A stretch of DNA of 64,000 bases, taken from NCBI RefSeq assembly GCF_005938745.2, contig NZ_VCBX02000001.1, positions 310,001-374,000 on the forward strand, written 5' to 3'. The DNA comes from Rhodococcus sp. KBS0724. Lineage in GTDB: Bacteria; Actinomycetota; Actinomycetes; Mycobacteriales; Mycobacteriaceae. Positions 8,138-16,881 of the stretch are shown one piece after another. Position 1 is the stretch's first letter, and the number at the start of each line of letters is the position of its first letter. The notes under the pieces are model-generated. The model had not been told where the DNA came from. It made no database searches and saw only the letters and a program-made list of their open reading frames with translations. Both the position numbers and the translations under genes were made by a program.

Positions 8138-9346
8138 TCAGGAAAGGCGTTCGACTGCGTCGGCGATCTGTGCCGCAGCCTTTTCGAGGACAGCCTCCGA
8201 CGTGGCGAAGGAAATGCGGAAGTACGGAGATGCGCCGTAGGCCGAACCCTGGATGGTGGCAACCGACGCTTCGTCGAGGAGGTAGAGAACCAGATCCTGG
8301 TCGGACTCGATCACGGTGCCGTCCGGGGTCTGCTTGCCGATCAGGCCGGCGCAGTTGACGAAAAGGTAGAACGCACCCTGCGGAACGACGGGCTCGAGCC
8401 CGGGGATCGCACCGAGGAGCCGAGCGGAGAGGTCGCGCCGAAGGCGGTAGCTCCGAACGGATTCGGTGAGAAAGCTCTGGTCGCCGGTAAGAGCTTCCAC
8501 CGCTGCGGCCTGGCTGATCGAGGACGGGCAGGAAGAACTCTGCCCCTGCAGTTTGTTGATGGCGCCGATCAGACCGGAATTACCGAGACCGTATCCGAGC
8601 CGCCACCCGGTCATGGCGTGAGACTTCGAAACGCCGTTGGTGACGAGTACCTGATCGCGAAGGTGCGGGGCGACCTGCAGCAGACTCGGGACGGGAGCGT
8701 CGCCGAAGTTGATCTCGTCGTAGATCTCGTCGACCAGCACGCTGACGTGGGGGTTAGCCTCGATCACGTCGGCGATGGCCTGCAACTGCTCGCGGGTGTA
8801 CACCGATCCGGTGGGGTTGCCCGGGGCATTGAGGATGACCCACTTGGTATTCGGGGTGATCGCAGCGGCGAGAGCTTCGGGGGTGAGAAGGAAGTTGTCG
8901 GACTCCTCGCAGTTGACGATCACCGGAGTTCCGTCGTGTGCGAGCACCATATCCGGGTACGAAACCCAGTACGGCGCGGGAACGATGACCTCGACGCCGG
9001 ATTCGACGGTCGCCATCAAAGCGAGGAAGATGACCTGCTTTGCGCCGCCGCCGACGGTGATCTGATTGTCCGCGTACGCGATTCCGGTTCGCGAAGCCGC
9101 GCGTGCTGCGATCGCCTCGCGCAGTGCCGGGATGCCGTTGACTGCCGTGTACTTCGTCTGGCCGGTGTTGATGGCCGTGATCGCCGCCGACTTGATGTTG
9201 TCCGGTGTGTCGAAGTCGGGCTCACCGACCGTGAGGTCGAGTATCTCGCGGCCCTGTGCCTTCAGCTCGCGCACTCGTTGTGCGGCAGCCACACTCGGCG
9301 ACTCCCTGATTCTGTCGACGCGCGCAGCCGGAACGAATGTCGCCAT
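8138..9346 (-). CDS. Class I aminotransferase (aspartate aminotransferase family)
   Basis: A 402-residue fold-type I PLP enzyme. It shows DLTVGEPDFDTP, the NAPGNPTGSVY block, an Asp/Tyr pair in LVDEIYDE, and the Schiff-base Lys in SKSHAMTGWRLGY. ATG 9346 is preceded by AGGAGC at good spacing. In the same transcription unit as the aldolase-like gene at 7444-8112. Inferred role: transamination of a 4-hydroxy-glutamate-type amino acid to the 2-oxo acid that the aldolase then cleaves. General aspartate or aromatic aminotransferase activity is the alternative. Confidence 0.87.
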   Translation of the reverse strand: MATFVPAARVDRIRESPSVAAAQRVRELKAQGREILDLTVGEPDFDTPDNIKSAAITAINTGQTKYTAVNGIPALREAIAARAASRTGIAYADNQITVGGGAKQVIFLALMATVESGVEVIVPAPYWVSYPDMVLAHDGTPVIVNCEESDNFLLTPEALAAAITPNTKWVILNAPGNPTGSVYTREQLQAIADVIEANPHVSVLVDEIYDEINFGDAPVPSLLQVAPHLRDQVLVTNGVSKSHAMTGWRLGYGLGNSGLIGAINKLQGQSSSCPSSISQAAAVEALTGDQSFLTESVRSYRLRRDLSARLLGAIPGLEPVVPQGAFYLFVNCAGLIGKQTPDGTVIESDQDLVLYLLDEASVATIQGSAYGASPYFRISFATSEAVLEKAAAQIADAVERLS

Positions 9347-9506
9347 GATGGTCTGCTCCTGGGTCCGGGGTGAGCGTGGATTCCCGTCGTCGACGAGCCA
9401 CAATTCTCACTCGGTGATCCGTTCGACCATAGGGGTCTACCAGGGCATCTGACCAAGACCGAACTGTTGTGGCCCGATAAGCAAACGTGATGGAGCGCCG
9501 GTGAAA

Positions 9507-9911
9507 TCAGACCGACAGCACGCGCAGATCTTCGAGGCCGTCGACCACGGGGATCCGCCAGGCCGCGAGCTCTTCGGGTCCCTGCTCGTCCCACAGTTCG
9601 AACAGTTCCGAATCGGTCGACGCGATGGTGCGTTCCACCATTTCGATCAGCCACGTGAGCCGCTCACTGGTCAAGGCGTCGGCGAAGGCGTCGAGATCAA
9701 GTTCCTCGACGGCAGGATCGCGTTTGCGATCGGCGCGCACGATGAGCACCAATTCGAGCAATGCGACGGCGATTTGGCCGCCGTCCACCTCGAGGTAATC
9801 GTCCTCGAATGCCCATTCCACGGATTCGAAGGTGAAGTCACCGTGCCCGATGGATGCAATCAAATCCCCCGCACCGTCGTTCTCGAACGGTCCCGATCCC
9901 CACGCGCCCAC
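9507..9911 (-). CDS. DUF4259 protein
   Basis: A 134-residue acidic protein that begins MGAWGSGPFENDGAGDLI, the defining start of the DUF4259 family. The rest is helical with WAFEDDYLEVDGGQIAVAL and a conserved-looking LWDEQGPEELAAWR near the end. No catalytic motif is evident and the family has no established function. It stands alone between the aminotransferase (divergent promoter side) and the LysE-type gene. Confidence 0.85.
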   Translation of the reverse strand: MGAWGSGPFENDGAGDLIASIGHGDFTFESVEWAFEDDYLEVDGGQIAVALLELVLIVRADRKRDPAVEELDLDAFADALTSERLTWLIEMVERTIASTDSELFELWDEQGPEELAAWRIPVVDGLEDLRVLSV

Positions 9912-9937
9912 TGTCTGCTCTTCTCTGATGTGTCGAC

Positions 9938-10558
9938 TCAGCGCGCTTCCAGCGCGATCTTCGCTCCGAATCCTAGAAGAACCGTGCCGGTTATGCGCTC
10001 TAGTGCCTGCCGCACTTTCGGCTTCTCGAAGGTGCTACGGGCCCGGGAGAGCAGCATGACGTAGGCACTGAGCCAGGCGATGGAGATTGCGGCGTGGATG
10101 AGGACCAACAGCGTGAGTGACGGACCCGTCGGCCATCCCGCAGGAACCAGTTGTGGCAGCAGGCTCGTGTAGAAGACCGCAATCTTGGGGTTGAGCAGGT
10201 TGGTGGTGAAACCGGTTTTCCAGGTTCCGGGCTTCTGGGAACGGGCGGCAGTCGAATGTTGTTGCATTCGCGACGTGCGGCTTTCCCACAACGCTCGCGC
10301 ACCCAGATAGATCAGATAGGCAGCGCCGGCCAGCTTCACGGCGGTGTATGCCTCTGCGGAAGCGGCCAGCAGGGCCGACAAGCCGAGCACGGTGAGCAAG
10401 CCCCACACGAGCAGTCCGCTGATGATGCCAACCGCTACCCGGAATCCGGACGATCGGCCGCCGGTAAGCGATGCCTGCGTCACGACGGCCATGTCCGGTC
10501 CCGGCACGAGTGTGAGGAGCGCCAGAACGGCGGCAGCGGCCAGGAGGGCGGAGATCAT
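9938..10558 (-). CDS. LysE/RhtB-family amino-acid exporter
   Basis: A 206-residue membrane protein with about six helices. The N-terminal LVPGPDMAVVTQ and the GxxxGLLVWGLL pattern, then AGAAYLIYLGARALW and TGFTTNLLNPKIAVFYTSLLPQ, are hallmarks of LysE/RhtB exporters that expel amino acids or homoserine lactone-like molecules. ATG 10558 (MISALLAAAAVLALL) gives the usual family length; the longer open frame upstream runs into the DnaA-box region. Substrate unknown. Confidence 0.9.
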   Translation of the reverse strand: MISALLAAAAVLALLTLVPGPDMAVVTQASLTGGRSSGFRVAVGIISGLLVWGLLTVLGLSALLAASAEAYTAVKLAGAAYLIYLGARALWESRTSRMQQHSTAARSQKPGTWKTGFTTNLLNPKIAVFYTSLLPQLVPAGWPTGPSLTLLVLIHAAISIAWLSAYVMLLSRARSTFEKPKVRQALERITGTVLLGFGAKIALEAR

Positions 10559-10667
10559 GCACTCAGTATGGGGAGTTTGCCTCCTTGTGAACAAATCATG
10601 TCGTGTTGGGTCGGAACTGCGTGGACACGCCCGAAATGGCAACGCTTCGGCGAATCCGAGGACAAAG

Positions 10668-10786
10668 TTATCCACACTGTGTAGAACCCTGTCAGTCGAG
10701 GTAGATGGAATAACCTTGATGTAATTCAGGTGGTTGTGCACAGGTTATGCACAGTCATGGGCGGGATGTGAATGAAGTTATCCACA
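10668..10786 (+). promoter_or_regulatory. Cluster of four DnaA-box-like 9-mers in a 352-bp intergenic region
   Basis: The divergent gap 10559-10910 contains TTATCCACA at 10668-10676 and 10778-10786, TTATGCACA at 10745-10753 and TTGTGCACA at 10734-10742, all in the same orientation. The first three match the E. coli consensus TTATNCACA exactly; the fourth differs at one base. No dnaA or dnaN gene is nearby, so this is unlikely to be the replication origin. It may titrate DnaA or let DnaA control the divergent LysE-type and esterase genes. No other gene is evident in the gap. Confidence 0.6.
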
Positions 10787-10910
10787 CCTGTGTGTGCATC
10801 GGTGGAGAACTTGCCAACAGTGACGCATACCCGGCGCCTCATCCACTCAAACGAGGGTTGCCCGCAGTGCCGTCAATCGGGTCGGGCGGTATGTGAGAGG
10901 GTGCTCACTT

Positions 10911-11891
10911 ATGCGGACGTCAGTGGCATTCGGAGTGGTTCTCTCGTTGTGTGCATTCGGTGTAGTCGGCGCCGCCCAAGCAGCCCACGCAGAAACAGTC
11001 GCTCACATCGATCGGATCGAGCAATTGACGCCCACCCGCAGTGCAGTCTTCGTCGACTCCCCGTCGATGGGTCGCGAAGTTCAGGTTCAGGTTCTGTACC
11101 CCGCGAGTGCGGCAGGCACTCGGCCCACGTTCTATCTCCTCGACGGGGTCAGTGCCGGTTCCGAATCGGAGTACACGGAAAGTACGTGGACGCAGAACAC
11201 GGACATCGAGGCATTCTTTGCCGACAAGGATGTCAATGTGGTTCTGCCGGTCGGAGGTACCGGCAGTTTCTATACCGACTGGCGCAGCGACGACCCGAAC
11301 CTCGGTGTGAACAAGTGGGAGTCGTTTCTGACCCGGGAGTTGCCACCCCTCATCGACGAGGCCTTCGACGGAAACGGCACCAATGCTGTCGGCGGTGTAT
11401 CCATGGGTGCGCTCGGCGCGGGTAACCTGATCACTCGGAATCCGGACTTGTACACGGGATTAGCTTCGTACAGTGGATGTCTCGACACCACGCAGTTGTA
11501 TTCGCAGGATTTCGTGCGTGCCACGGTGGCCAGCAAGGGCGGTGACGCCACGAATATGTGGGGGTCTGCCGGCGATCCGGATTGGCTCAGTCACAATCCG
11601 TCGAACAACGTAGAGGCGTTGCGCGGCAAAACGATCTACAGCTCGGCGAGCACCGGACTGCCCGGAGCGCACAACACAGCCCTCACCCTGGATGGAGTGA
11701 CGGCGATAATCAGGGGCGGACCGCTCGAAGCGCTCGTCAATTCGTGCACCCAGTCCTTCGAGAGCAAGCTCGAAGGACTGGGCATCGCGGGCGTGTTTGC
11801 GTACCGGGACAGCGGAACCCATTCGTGGCCGTACTACCAAGACGCGCTGCACGATTCCTGGCCGACGCTACAAACCGCGCTCGGCCGCTGA
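10911..11891 (+). CDS. Secreted esterase of the antigen 85/mycolyltransferase fold
   Basis: A 326-residue exported alpha/beta hydrolase. The first ~35 residues form a Sec signal peptide ending near AAHAETV. The body has the antigen-85-like pattern: oxyanion/strand block TFYLLDGVSAGSE, NVVLPVGGTGSFYTDW, the nucleophile elbow GGVSMGALGA and the catalytic His in GTHSWPYY. Such enzymes transfer mycolic or corynomycolic acids to trehalose and arabinogalactan in the cell envelope; plain esterase activity is the alternative. ATG 10911 follows AGAGGG. The upstream region carries the DnaA-box-like cluster. Confidence 0.87.
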   Translation: MRTSVAFGVVLSLCAFGVVGAAQAAHAETVAHIDRIEQLTPTRSAVFVDSPSMGREVQVQVLYPASAAGTRPTFYLLDGVSAGSESEYTESTWTQNTDIEAFFADKDVNVVLPVGGTGSFYTDWRSDDPNLGVNKWESFLTRELPPLIDEAFDGNGTNAVGGVSMGALGAGNLITRNPDLYTGLASYSGCLDTTQLYSQDFVRATVASKGGDATNMWGSAGDPDWLSHNPSNNVEALRGKTIYSSASTGLPGAHNTALTLDGVTAIIRGGPLEALVNSCTQSFESKLEGLGIAGVFAYRDSGTHSWPYYQDALHDSWPTLQTALGR

Positions 11892-11895
11892 GGGT

Positions 11896-12765
11896 CTACG
11901 CGGCGAGAGCCAATTCCAGCAGTTTCATCGCATCGTCGCGGGTGTGTGCGGCAGCGATGAAACCGGCCTTGTGGCAGAACACGGACGAGTCGACACCGGT
12001 TTCGGCCGCCAGATCCGAACCGTTGAGGCCGCGCCACCCCTCCGGCAACAGCTTTCGTGAACCGAACTTGGAATCAGCCGGCTTGACGGTCTGAATGGAC
12101 CAGCCGCCGTTGGTGTTCGGGAAGATCGTGAACAGCAGTTCCGGCTGAGCCGACGCTGCCCGGCCGTGCGGAATGAAGCGTTCCAGCACGACGAACCGTG
12201 GATCCGACGCCTTGGCGTACGTGTCGGCGAACTCCTTTTCGGCCGCTGCGTCACCGGCGTACTTGGCGCGCAAGCGAATCAGGATCTGCGATGCGAGAAC
12301 AACTGCGAGCTCGAATTGCGTGTCGAACTCCTCGTCCGTGGACGAGATGGGATTGAACAGATCCAGAACCGAGGACAAGTCGAAAGGCTTGGTGCCGAAG
12401 TCGTTGAGGGTGTAGATCTCCTGGCCGTTGTCGACGGCGTCGATGCCCTCGACCAGGCGGCCGTCGATGCGACGGCACACGGACTCGTCGCCGTTGCAGA
12501 ACTTCAGGCCGTATTCCTGCCACAGCAACCCGAAGGCCGAGTACAGGATGCCGTTGCTGCGTTCGCCCGCGCCTCGCTGATGGTGGTCGAACCGGCCGGC
12601 CGCCGGTTCGTAGCGTCCGCCGACGTCGAGCACGATGTCTGCGCTGTTCAGGACGTCCTCGTCACGGGTGCGGACGACGGTCGCGTCGGGGTACAGCTGC
12701 TTCAGGAGCGATACGCCGAAGACGTCGTCTGCGTGGAACTTGCCGTTATGGGTCGCGATGATCAC
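11896..12765 (-). CDS. MYG1/UPF0160-family metal-dependent hydrolase
   Basis: A 289-residue protein of the MYG1 family (DHH-like phosphoesterase fold). The start MIIATHNGKFHADDVFGV carries the family's HNGxFHxDD metal motif; DIVLDVGG and FDHHQRG supply further metal ligands, and EGIDAVDNG follows. Eukaryotic MYG1 is a 3'-5' RNA exonuclease; the bacterial members are not characterised to my knowledge. Convergent with the esterase gene (4-base gap) and just upstream, same strand, of the 5'-nucleotidase gene. Confidence 0.87.
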   Translation of the reverse strand: MIIATHNGKFHADDVFGVSLLKQLYPDATVVRTRDEDVLNSADIVLDVGGRYEPAAGRFDHHQRGAGERSNGILYSAFGLLWQEYGLKFCNGDESVCRRIDGRLVEGIDAVDNGQEIYTLNDFGTKPFDLSSVLDLFNPISSTDEEFDTQFELAVVLASQILIRLRAKYAGDAAAEKEFADTYAKASDPRFVVLERFIPHGRAASAQPELLFTIFPNTNGGWSIQTVKPADSKFGSRKLLPEGWRGLNGSDLAAETGVDSSVFCHKAGFIAAAHTRDDAMKLLELALAA

Positions 12766-12801
12766 CAGTCGAGACTAGGCAATCGGCTCGCTGATGCCTA
12801 T

Positions 12802-14499
12802 TCAGCCGACTGTGCGGATGCGATCGGTGGCCGGCGACGAGACCGGTGAGCCGGAGGTGAACAGGGCTACCAAGGCGTCGAGGTCGGTTCCGGCTCCGGC
12901 CGTTTCCGTGGCGCTGCGAAGGGCAGTGAACCCGTCGCCGCCTTCGGCCAGGAACTTGTTGACGGCAACACGATAAACCGTGTCCGGGTTGATGTTTTCC
13001 CCGTTCAGGCGCATATCCGAGATGCGTGAGCCTGCGGGAGCATTGCGATCGAGGGTGTACGTGAAACCGGCCGACGGGGCCAGGATTCGTTCGAACGCCG
13101 CGTACTCCGGCGAGAATTGGAACTGCTGTTCCAAAGTGTCTTTCAGTACGGCGCCTGTGATCGACAGCACCTCGAGGCTGTTGCCGAACGGTTGCACCGC
13201 GTGAGCTTGGCGGTACGTCACGGTTCCGGCGTCGAGGTCTTCGCGCATTCCACCGGGGTTGGTCAGCGCGATCTGCGCTCCGCGTGGGGTGCCTGCCGCC
13301 AGTTGAGCGTCGGCAACAAGATTGCCGAGGGCGGATTCGCCGCTGGGCACCTGGTCGCGGGTCAGGTCGGCGGTGATCGTCCCGACCGGACGTTGCGCCA
13401 CTTCAGCGGCTGCATCCCACGCTTTTTCGGCAAGCGCCGCAGTGTCGGGGTCCGGCGAAATATCGTGTGTCACTATCTGATTGAACGACGATGTCTGATC
13501 TCGCAGTACGTCCCGTGTGGTGCGGTCGATCACGACGTCCGCGACGGAGACGATGCGACCGTGCGACGCGCCCTGCATCACCACGCGGGGATTTCCGGCG
13601 GGATCGGGGTATTCGCAGTTGTATTGCTGATGACTGTCCGCGGTAAAAATGACGTCGACTTTCGAGGACGCCCGCAATGCGATGTCGCGCGCTGGGCCCG
13701 ACGTGACATTGCAGTCGTTGGGTCCACCCGCAATATCCGGTTCGTCGCCGCGGTGCAGCAGCACGGTGATGGCTTTGACGCCGAAGAAGTCGAGAACGTC
13801 CGCGGTGCGATCGATTGCCTCGACCTCGTCGCCGAATTTCAGGTTCGAGACGCCGTCCGGTGCCACGATCTGAGCTGTGTTGCTAGCGGCAATCGCTATC
13901 ACTCCGAGGGGAACGCCGTCCACGATGTTGACCGTGAAGGGCAGCGTCGCCGGGGTGCCGTCGGCGTACGTCATGTTGGCGGCCATCAGCGGGAAGTTGG
14001 CTCCGCCGAAGGACGGACTGAAGGTGCACGCGTTGTCCGCCGAGCACCCGCCCGATTCCATCCGACGGAATTCCGCGAGTCCGTCGTCGAGTTCGTGATT
14101 ACCGATCGCCGACGCGTTGATCTGCATGCGGTTGAGAAGTTCGACAGTCGGTTCGTCGTTGAACATCGCAGATTCCAGCGCGGACGATCCCCAGTTGTCA
14201 CCGACCGAGTACAGCAGCGAATTCGATGCCTGGCCCCGCAGTTGGGACACGTACGCAGCGAGGTAGGCGGCTCCGCCCGCGGGGGTGTGCGAACCGTCGG
14301 CCTGCATGATCTTGCTGCGTTCGCCTTCGGGTGGCAGCAGCGAGCCGTGGAGATCGTTGAACGCGAGCAGTCGAACGGAGAGGGTATCGGCGCCTTGGGT
14401 CCTCACCACATCGGCACCGGCCACACCCAGGGAGGTTGCGGTTGTTGCGAGGACAGAAGTCGCGAGCACAGCACAGGCGCGTGTGATGCCTCGCGTCAT
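12802..14499 (-). CDS. Secreted bifunctional metallophosphatase/5'-nucleotidase
   Basis: A 565-residue exported enzyme of the UshA/YfkN family that dephosphorylates nucleotides or cyclic nucleotides outside the membrane. A signal peptide (about 29 residues, ending near GVAGADV) is followed by the calcineurin-type metallophosphatase domain with LLAFNDLHG, SVGDNWGSS, GNHELDDG and HQQYNCE. The C-terminal nucleotide-binding domain starts near residue 370 and includes ALTNPGGMREDL and VAVNKFLAEGGDGF. No C-terminal sorting motif or anchor is seen, so the protein is probably released. It lies 36 bases from the MYG1 gene start. Confidence 0.92.
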   Translation of the reverse strand: MTRGITRACAVLATSVLATTATSLGVAGADVVRTQGADTLSVRLLAFNDLHGSLLPPEGERSKIMQADGSHTPAGGAAYLAAYVSQLRGQASNSLLYSVGDNWGSSALESAMFNDEPTVELLNRMQINASAIGNHELDDGLAEFRRMESGGCSADNACTFSPSFGGANFPLMAANMTYADGTPATLPFTVNIVDGVPLGVIAIAASNTAQIVAPDGVSNLKFGDEVEAIDRTADVLDFFGVKAITVLLHRGDEPDIAGGPNDCNVTSGPARDIALRASSKVDVIFTADSHQQYNCEYPDPAGNPRVVMQGASHGRIVSVADVVIDRTTRDVLRDQTSSFNQIVTHDISPDPDTAALAEKAWDAAAEVAQRPVGTITADLTRDQVPSGESALGNLVADAQLAAGTPRGAQIALTNPGGMREDLDAGTVTYRQAHAVQPFGNSLEVLSITGAVLKDTLEQQFQFSPEYAAFERILAPSAGFTYTLDRNAPAGSRISDMRLNGENINPDTVYRVAVNKFLAEGGDGFTALRSATETAGAGTDLDALVALFTSGSPVSSPATDRIRTVG

Positions 14500-14599
14500 A
14501 TGTCGTGCTCCTTCGTCCGGACCGGTTTTGAGCCTTCCTGAGTGTGCCTGGCCGTGAGAACGAATTCTAGGGCTGGGCGTAACAGTTATGTATCAAGTG

Positions 14600-15676
14600 T
14601 CACGCGCTGACGCCGATTCCCGCCAAACGCTTTGCCTCTTCCGTCAAGGCGAAGGCAAGGAAGGCGTCGTTCTCGGCCGGGTCGCCGATGGTCATGCGGA
14701 CACCCTCGGTGCCGTACTGGCGGATCAGAATGCCCGCTTCGGTACTGGCGTCGGCATAGCCGGGGGAGAGCTCACGGAGCGGTAGGTAGACAAAATTCGC
14801 CGACGATTCGGGAACCGTGTAGCCGGCCTCGATCAGAGCGGCGCGAACGCGAGTCCGCTCCGCGATGACGGTGTCGGTGCGGGCGAGCAGCTCGTCGGCA
14901 GCAGCCAACGACGCGATGGCGGCGGTCTGTGCGAGCGCGCTCACCGAGAACGGTGTGTGGACCTTGCCGAGCGCGACGATGATCTCCGGATGTGCCACCG
15001 CGTAACCCACCCGGATGCCGGCCAATCCGTACGCCTTCGAGAACGTGCGCAGTACAACCACATTCGGTCGATCGCGGAAAAGTTCGATGCCATCGGCATC
15101 GGAACGGGAGTACTCGTAGTACGCCTCGTCCAGCGCGACGACGACGCGGGGCGGGACGGCGTCGAGGAAGTTCTCGAGTTCCGCCTTCGACAGTGCATTG
15201 CCGGTCGGATTGTTGGGGTTGCAGATGAAGATCAGGCGCGTGCGGTCCGTGATCGCGGCAAGCATCGCGTCGAGGTCGTGCCCGAAATCCTCGGCCAGCG
15301 GAACCTTCACGGACACCGCGTGGCCAACCTGAGTCACCACCGGGTACGCCTCGAAGGAGCGCCACGCGTAGATGACCTCGTCGCCCGGATCGCACGTGAC
15401 CTGCACCAACTCCTGGCACAGCGTCACAGAGCCGCAACCAGCAGCGACATTTGCCGGTTCGACATTCAAGAATGACGCAAGCGTCTCGATCAACGCCACC
15501 GCGCCGTTGTCGGGGTAACGATTCGCGTGCCCGACAGCCTCGGCGACGGCATCGCGGACGCTGGGCAGCGGGCCCAGCGTCGTTTCGTTGCTCGCGAGTT
15601 TGATCGCGCCCGGAAAATTGCGTCCGGGAACGTAGGCGGGGATCGAAGCGAGGTCGGGGCGAATGTGTGGGGTCAC
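14600..15676 (-). CDS. pat: Histidinol-phosphate/aromatic amino-acid aminotransferase
   Basis: A 358-residue class I/II PLP aminotransferase of the HisC/Pat group. Features: KLASNETTLGPLPSV near the N-terminus, GCGSVTLCQELVQ, FICNPNNPTGNALS and the PLP Lys in TFSKAYGLAGIRVGY. In mycobacteria and relatives the second HisC-like enzyme (Pat) converts phenylpyruvate and similar acids. As no other his genes are near, Pat is favoured over HisC. GTG 15676 (VTPHIRPDLASIP) gives the family start; a longer frame to 15721 is possible. Divergent from the DLH-like gene. Confidence 0.85.
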   Translation of the reverse strand: MTPHIRPDLASIPAYVPGRNFPGAIKLASNETTLGPLPSVRDAVAEAVGHANRYPDNGAVALIETLASFLNVEPANVAAGCGSVTLCQELVQVTCDPGDEVIYAWRSFEAYPVVTQVGHAVSVKVPLAEDFGHDLDAMLAAITDRTRLIFICNPNNPTGNALSKAELENFLDAVPPRVVVALDEAYYEYSRSDADGIELFRDRPNVVVLRTFSKAYGLAGIRVGYAVAHPEIIVALGKVHTPFSVSALAQTAAIASLAAADELLARTDTVIAERTRVRAALIEAGYTVPESSANFVYLPLRELSPGYADASTEAGILIRQYGTEGVRMTIGDPAENDAFLAFALTEEAKRLAGIGVSA

Positions 15677-15737
15677 AGTCCGATTATGCGCGCTCGCATT
15701 CGGTGCGCTCGAGCCGTCCACGTGTCAGAGTAGGAAC

Positions 15738-16454
15738 ATGTCGGGAATGTTCCGAGATGCCGCGAATCTGCGGGTGGCCGACGGCGGCGTCGCCACTGTG
15801 CCACTGACCGTGGTGGAACCCGACGGCCCGACTCGTGGCGCGATCGTCGTATTGCACGAGGCCAGGCAGTTCAGCAAAGCCCTCGTGGAGTTGATGGCGG
15901 CCCTTGCCCTCGACGGCTGGCTGGTGGTGGCTCCCCACCTTTTTCACCGGGAGCCCGAGCATATGCAGGGCGACGTTTTCGGCGACAACCTTTTCGCCGA
16001 CGTCGACGCGACCCTCGATTGGCTGACGGGCCGCGACGTCCCCACCGACACCACCGGCGTCCTCGGTTTCGACGCGGCCGGCACCGCGGCCATGCTCGTC
16101 GCAACCAGTCGCCCCGTCGGTGCGGCTGTGAGCGTCGCCGCCCGCGGAATCGTCGAATCCCTGTCCGTCGACGCGCAGGCATTGGTCGACGCCGCAAGGT
16201 CTCTGCAAGCTCCGTGGCTAGCACTCTTCGGCGACGACGATCCCGATACTCCGCCCGAGCACGTCAATCGATTGAGGGAGGCGACGGCCAAAGCCGACGT
16301 GGCGACCCTGGTGGTGAGTTACACCGGGCTGTCGCATCGAGCCGACGAACCACCGCAGGTACTGGAAGACCGAGACGAGGACGACCCGTGTGCAGCCGCG
16401 ATCATCGACGCCCGCACCCGGATCTTCGACTGGTTCGACGGCAACCTGCGATAA
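15738..16454 (+). CDS. Dienelactone hydrolase-like protein with Asp at the nucleophile position
   Basis: A 238-residue alpha/beta hydrolase of the dienelactone hydrolase (DLH) family. The fold blocks are clear: IVVLHEARQFSKALVEL, LVVAPHLFHRE, LFADVDATLDWL, LALFGDDDPDTPP and the His in YTGLSHRADEP. The nucleophile elbow reads VLGFDAAG, where DLH enzymes have GFCxGG; the Cys is replaced by Asp. An Asp elbow is known from haloalkane dehalogenases and epoxide hydrolases, so altered chemistry or loss of function is possible. ATG 15738 has AGGA six bases upstream. Confidence 0.82.
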   Translation: MSGMFRDAANLRVADGGVATVPLTVVEPDGPTRGAIVVLHEARQFSKALVELMAALALDGWLVVAPHLFHREPEHMQGDVFGDNLFADVDATLDWLTGRDVPTDTTGVLGFDAAGTAAMLVATSRPVGAAVSVAARGIVESLSVDAQALVDAARSLQAPWLALFGDDDPDTPPEHVNRLREATAKADVATLVVSYTGLSHRADEPPQVLEDRDEDDPCAAAIIDARTRIFDWFDGNLR

Positions 16455-16550
16455 CGCCATGTATTGGGCCTCTGACCACTCGTTTTGCCTTTGGTGGTGA
16501 GAAGTGTGTAATCTTTCGTCCCGGCGGTCCGAAAGGATCGGAACCCCCAG

Positions 16551-16642
16551 GGAGGCGTGCCAGAGCGGCCGAATGGGACTCACTGCTAATGAGTTGTCCC
16601 TTTTACGAGGGACCGGAGGTTCAAATCCTCTCGCCTCCGCCA
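16551..16642 (+). tRNA. tRNA-Ser(GCT)
   Basis: A class II tRNA with acceptor GGAGGCG at 16551 pairing CGCCTCC at 16632-16638, discriminator G and an encoded CCA (16640-16642). The anticodon loop CTGCTAA gives anticodon GCT, reading AGC/AGU. A long variable arm (GTCCC...GGGAC) and the T-loop GGTTCAAATCC are present. Confidence 0.95.
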
Positions 16643-16724
16643 CGCCGGTGATTTTGACCGGCGGGTAAGAAATGATAGAAAGTACGACGGTAAGACACGC
16701 AAGACCAGCAATACAACAGAACAT

Positions 16725-16797
16725 GCGCCCGTAGCTCAACGGATAGAGCACTTGACTACGGATCAAGAGGTTAGGGGTTCGAATCCCTTCGGGCGCA
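16725..16797 (+). tRNA. tRNA-Arg(ACG)
   Basis: A 73-base tRNA: acceptor GCGCCCG pairs with CGGGCGC at 16790-16796. The anticodon stem CTTGA/TCAAG holds loop CTACGGA, anticodon ACG, which is normally edited to ICG by TadA (gene at 28189). The T arm is GGGGTTCGAATCCC. CCA is not encoded. It lies about 80 bases after tRNA-Ser. Confidence 0.95.
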
Positions 16798-16802
16798 CAA
16801 CA

Positions 16803-16842
16803 GAAAGCCCCTCACCAGCAGAGATGCCGGTGAGGGGCTTTC
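16803..16842 (+). terminator. Rho-independent terminator after the tRNA genes
   Basis: A 14-bp stem (16803-16816 with 16829-16842) built around GCCCCTCACC/GGTGAGGGGC with a 12-base loop, ending in a short T-rich run. It lies six bases after tRNA-Arg and may also stop transcription of the convergent amidohydrolase gene. Confidence 0.8.
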
Positions 16843-16881
16843 TTGTAATTTCTGCACACCTTCACACGAATTCGGTACGAG

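Noticed and set aside
8114..9373. 419-codon open frame on the plus strand
   Set aside because: It is antisense to the well-supported aminotransferase and has no family-like motif.
10559..10910. Chromosomal replication origin
   Set aside because: DnaA-box-like sites are present, but no dnaA, dnaN, rpmH or parAB genes and no AT-rich unwinding stretch are next to them.
13117..14541. 474-codon open frame on the plus strand
   Set aside because: Antisense to the secreted nucleotidase gene, no recognisable motif, Arg/His/Gly-rich composition.
16551..16800. tRNA attachment site of a genomic island
   Set aside because: No integrase and no direct repeat of the tRNA 3' end were noticed downstream; the following genes look like normal chromosome.
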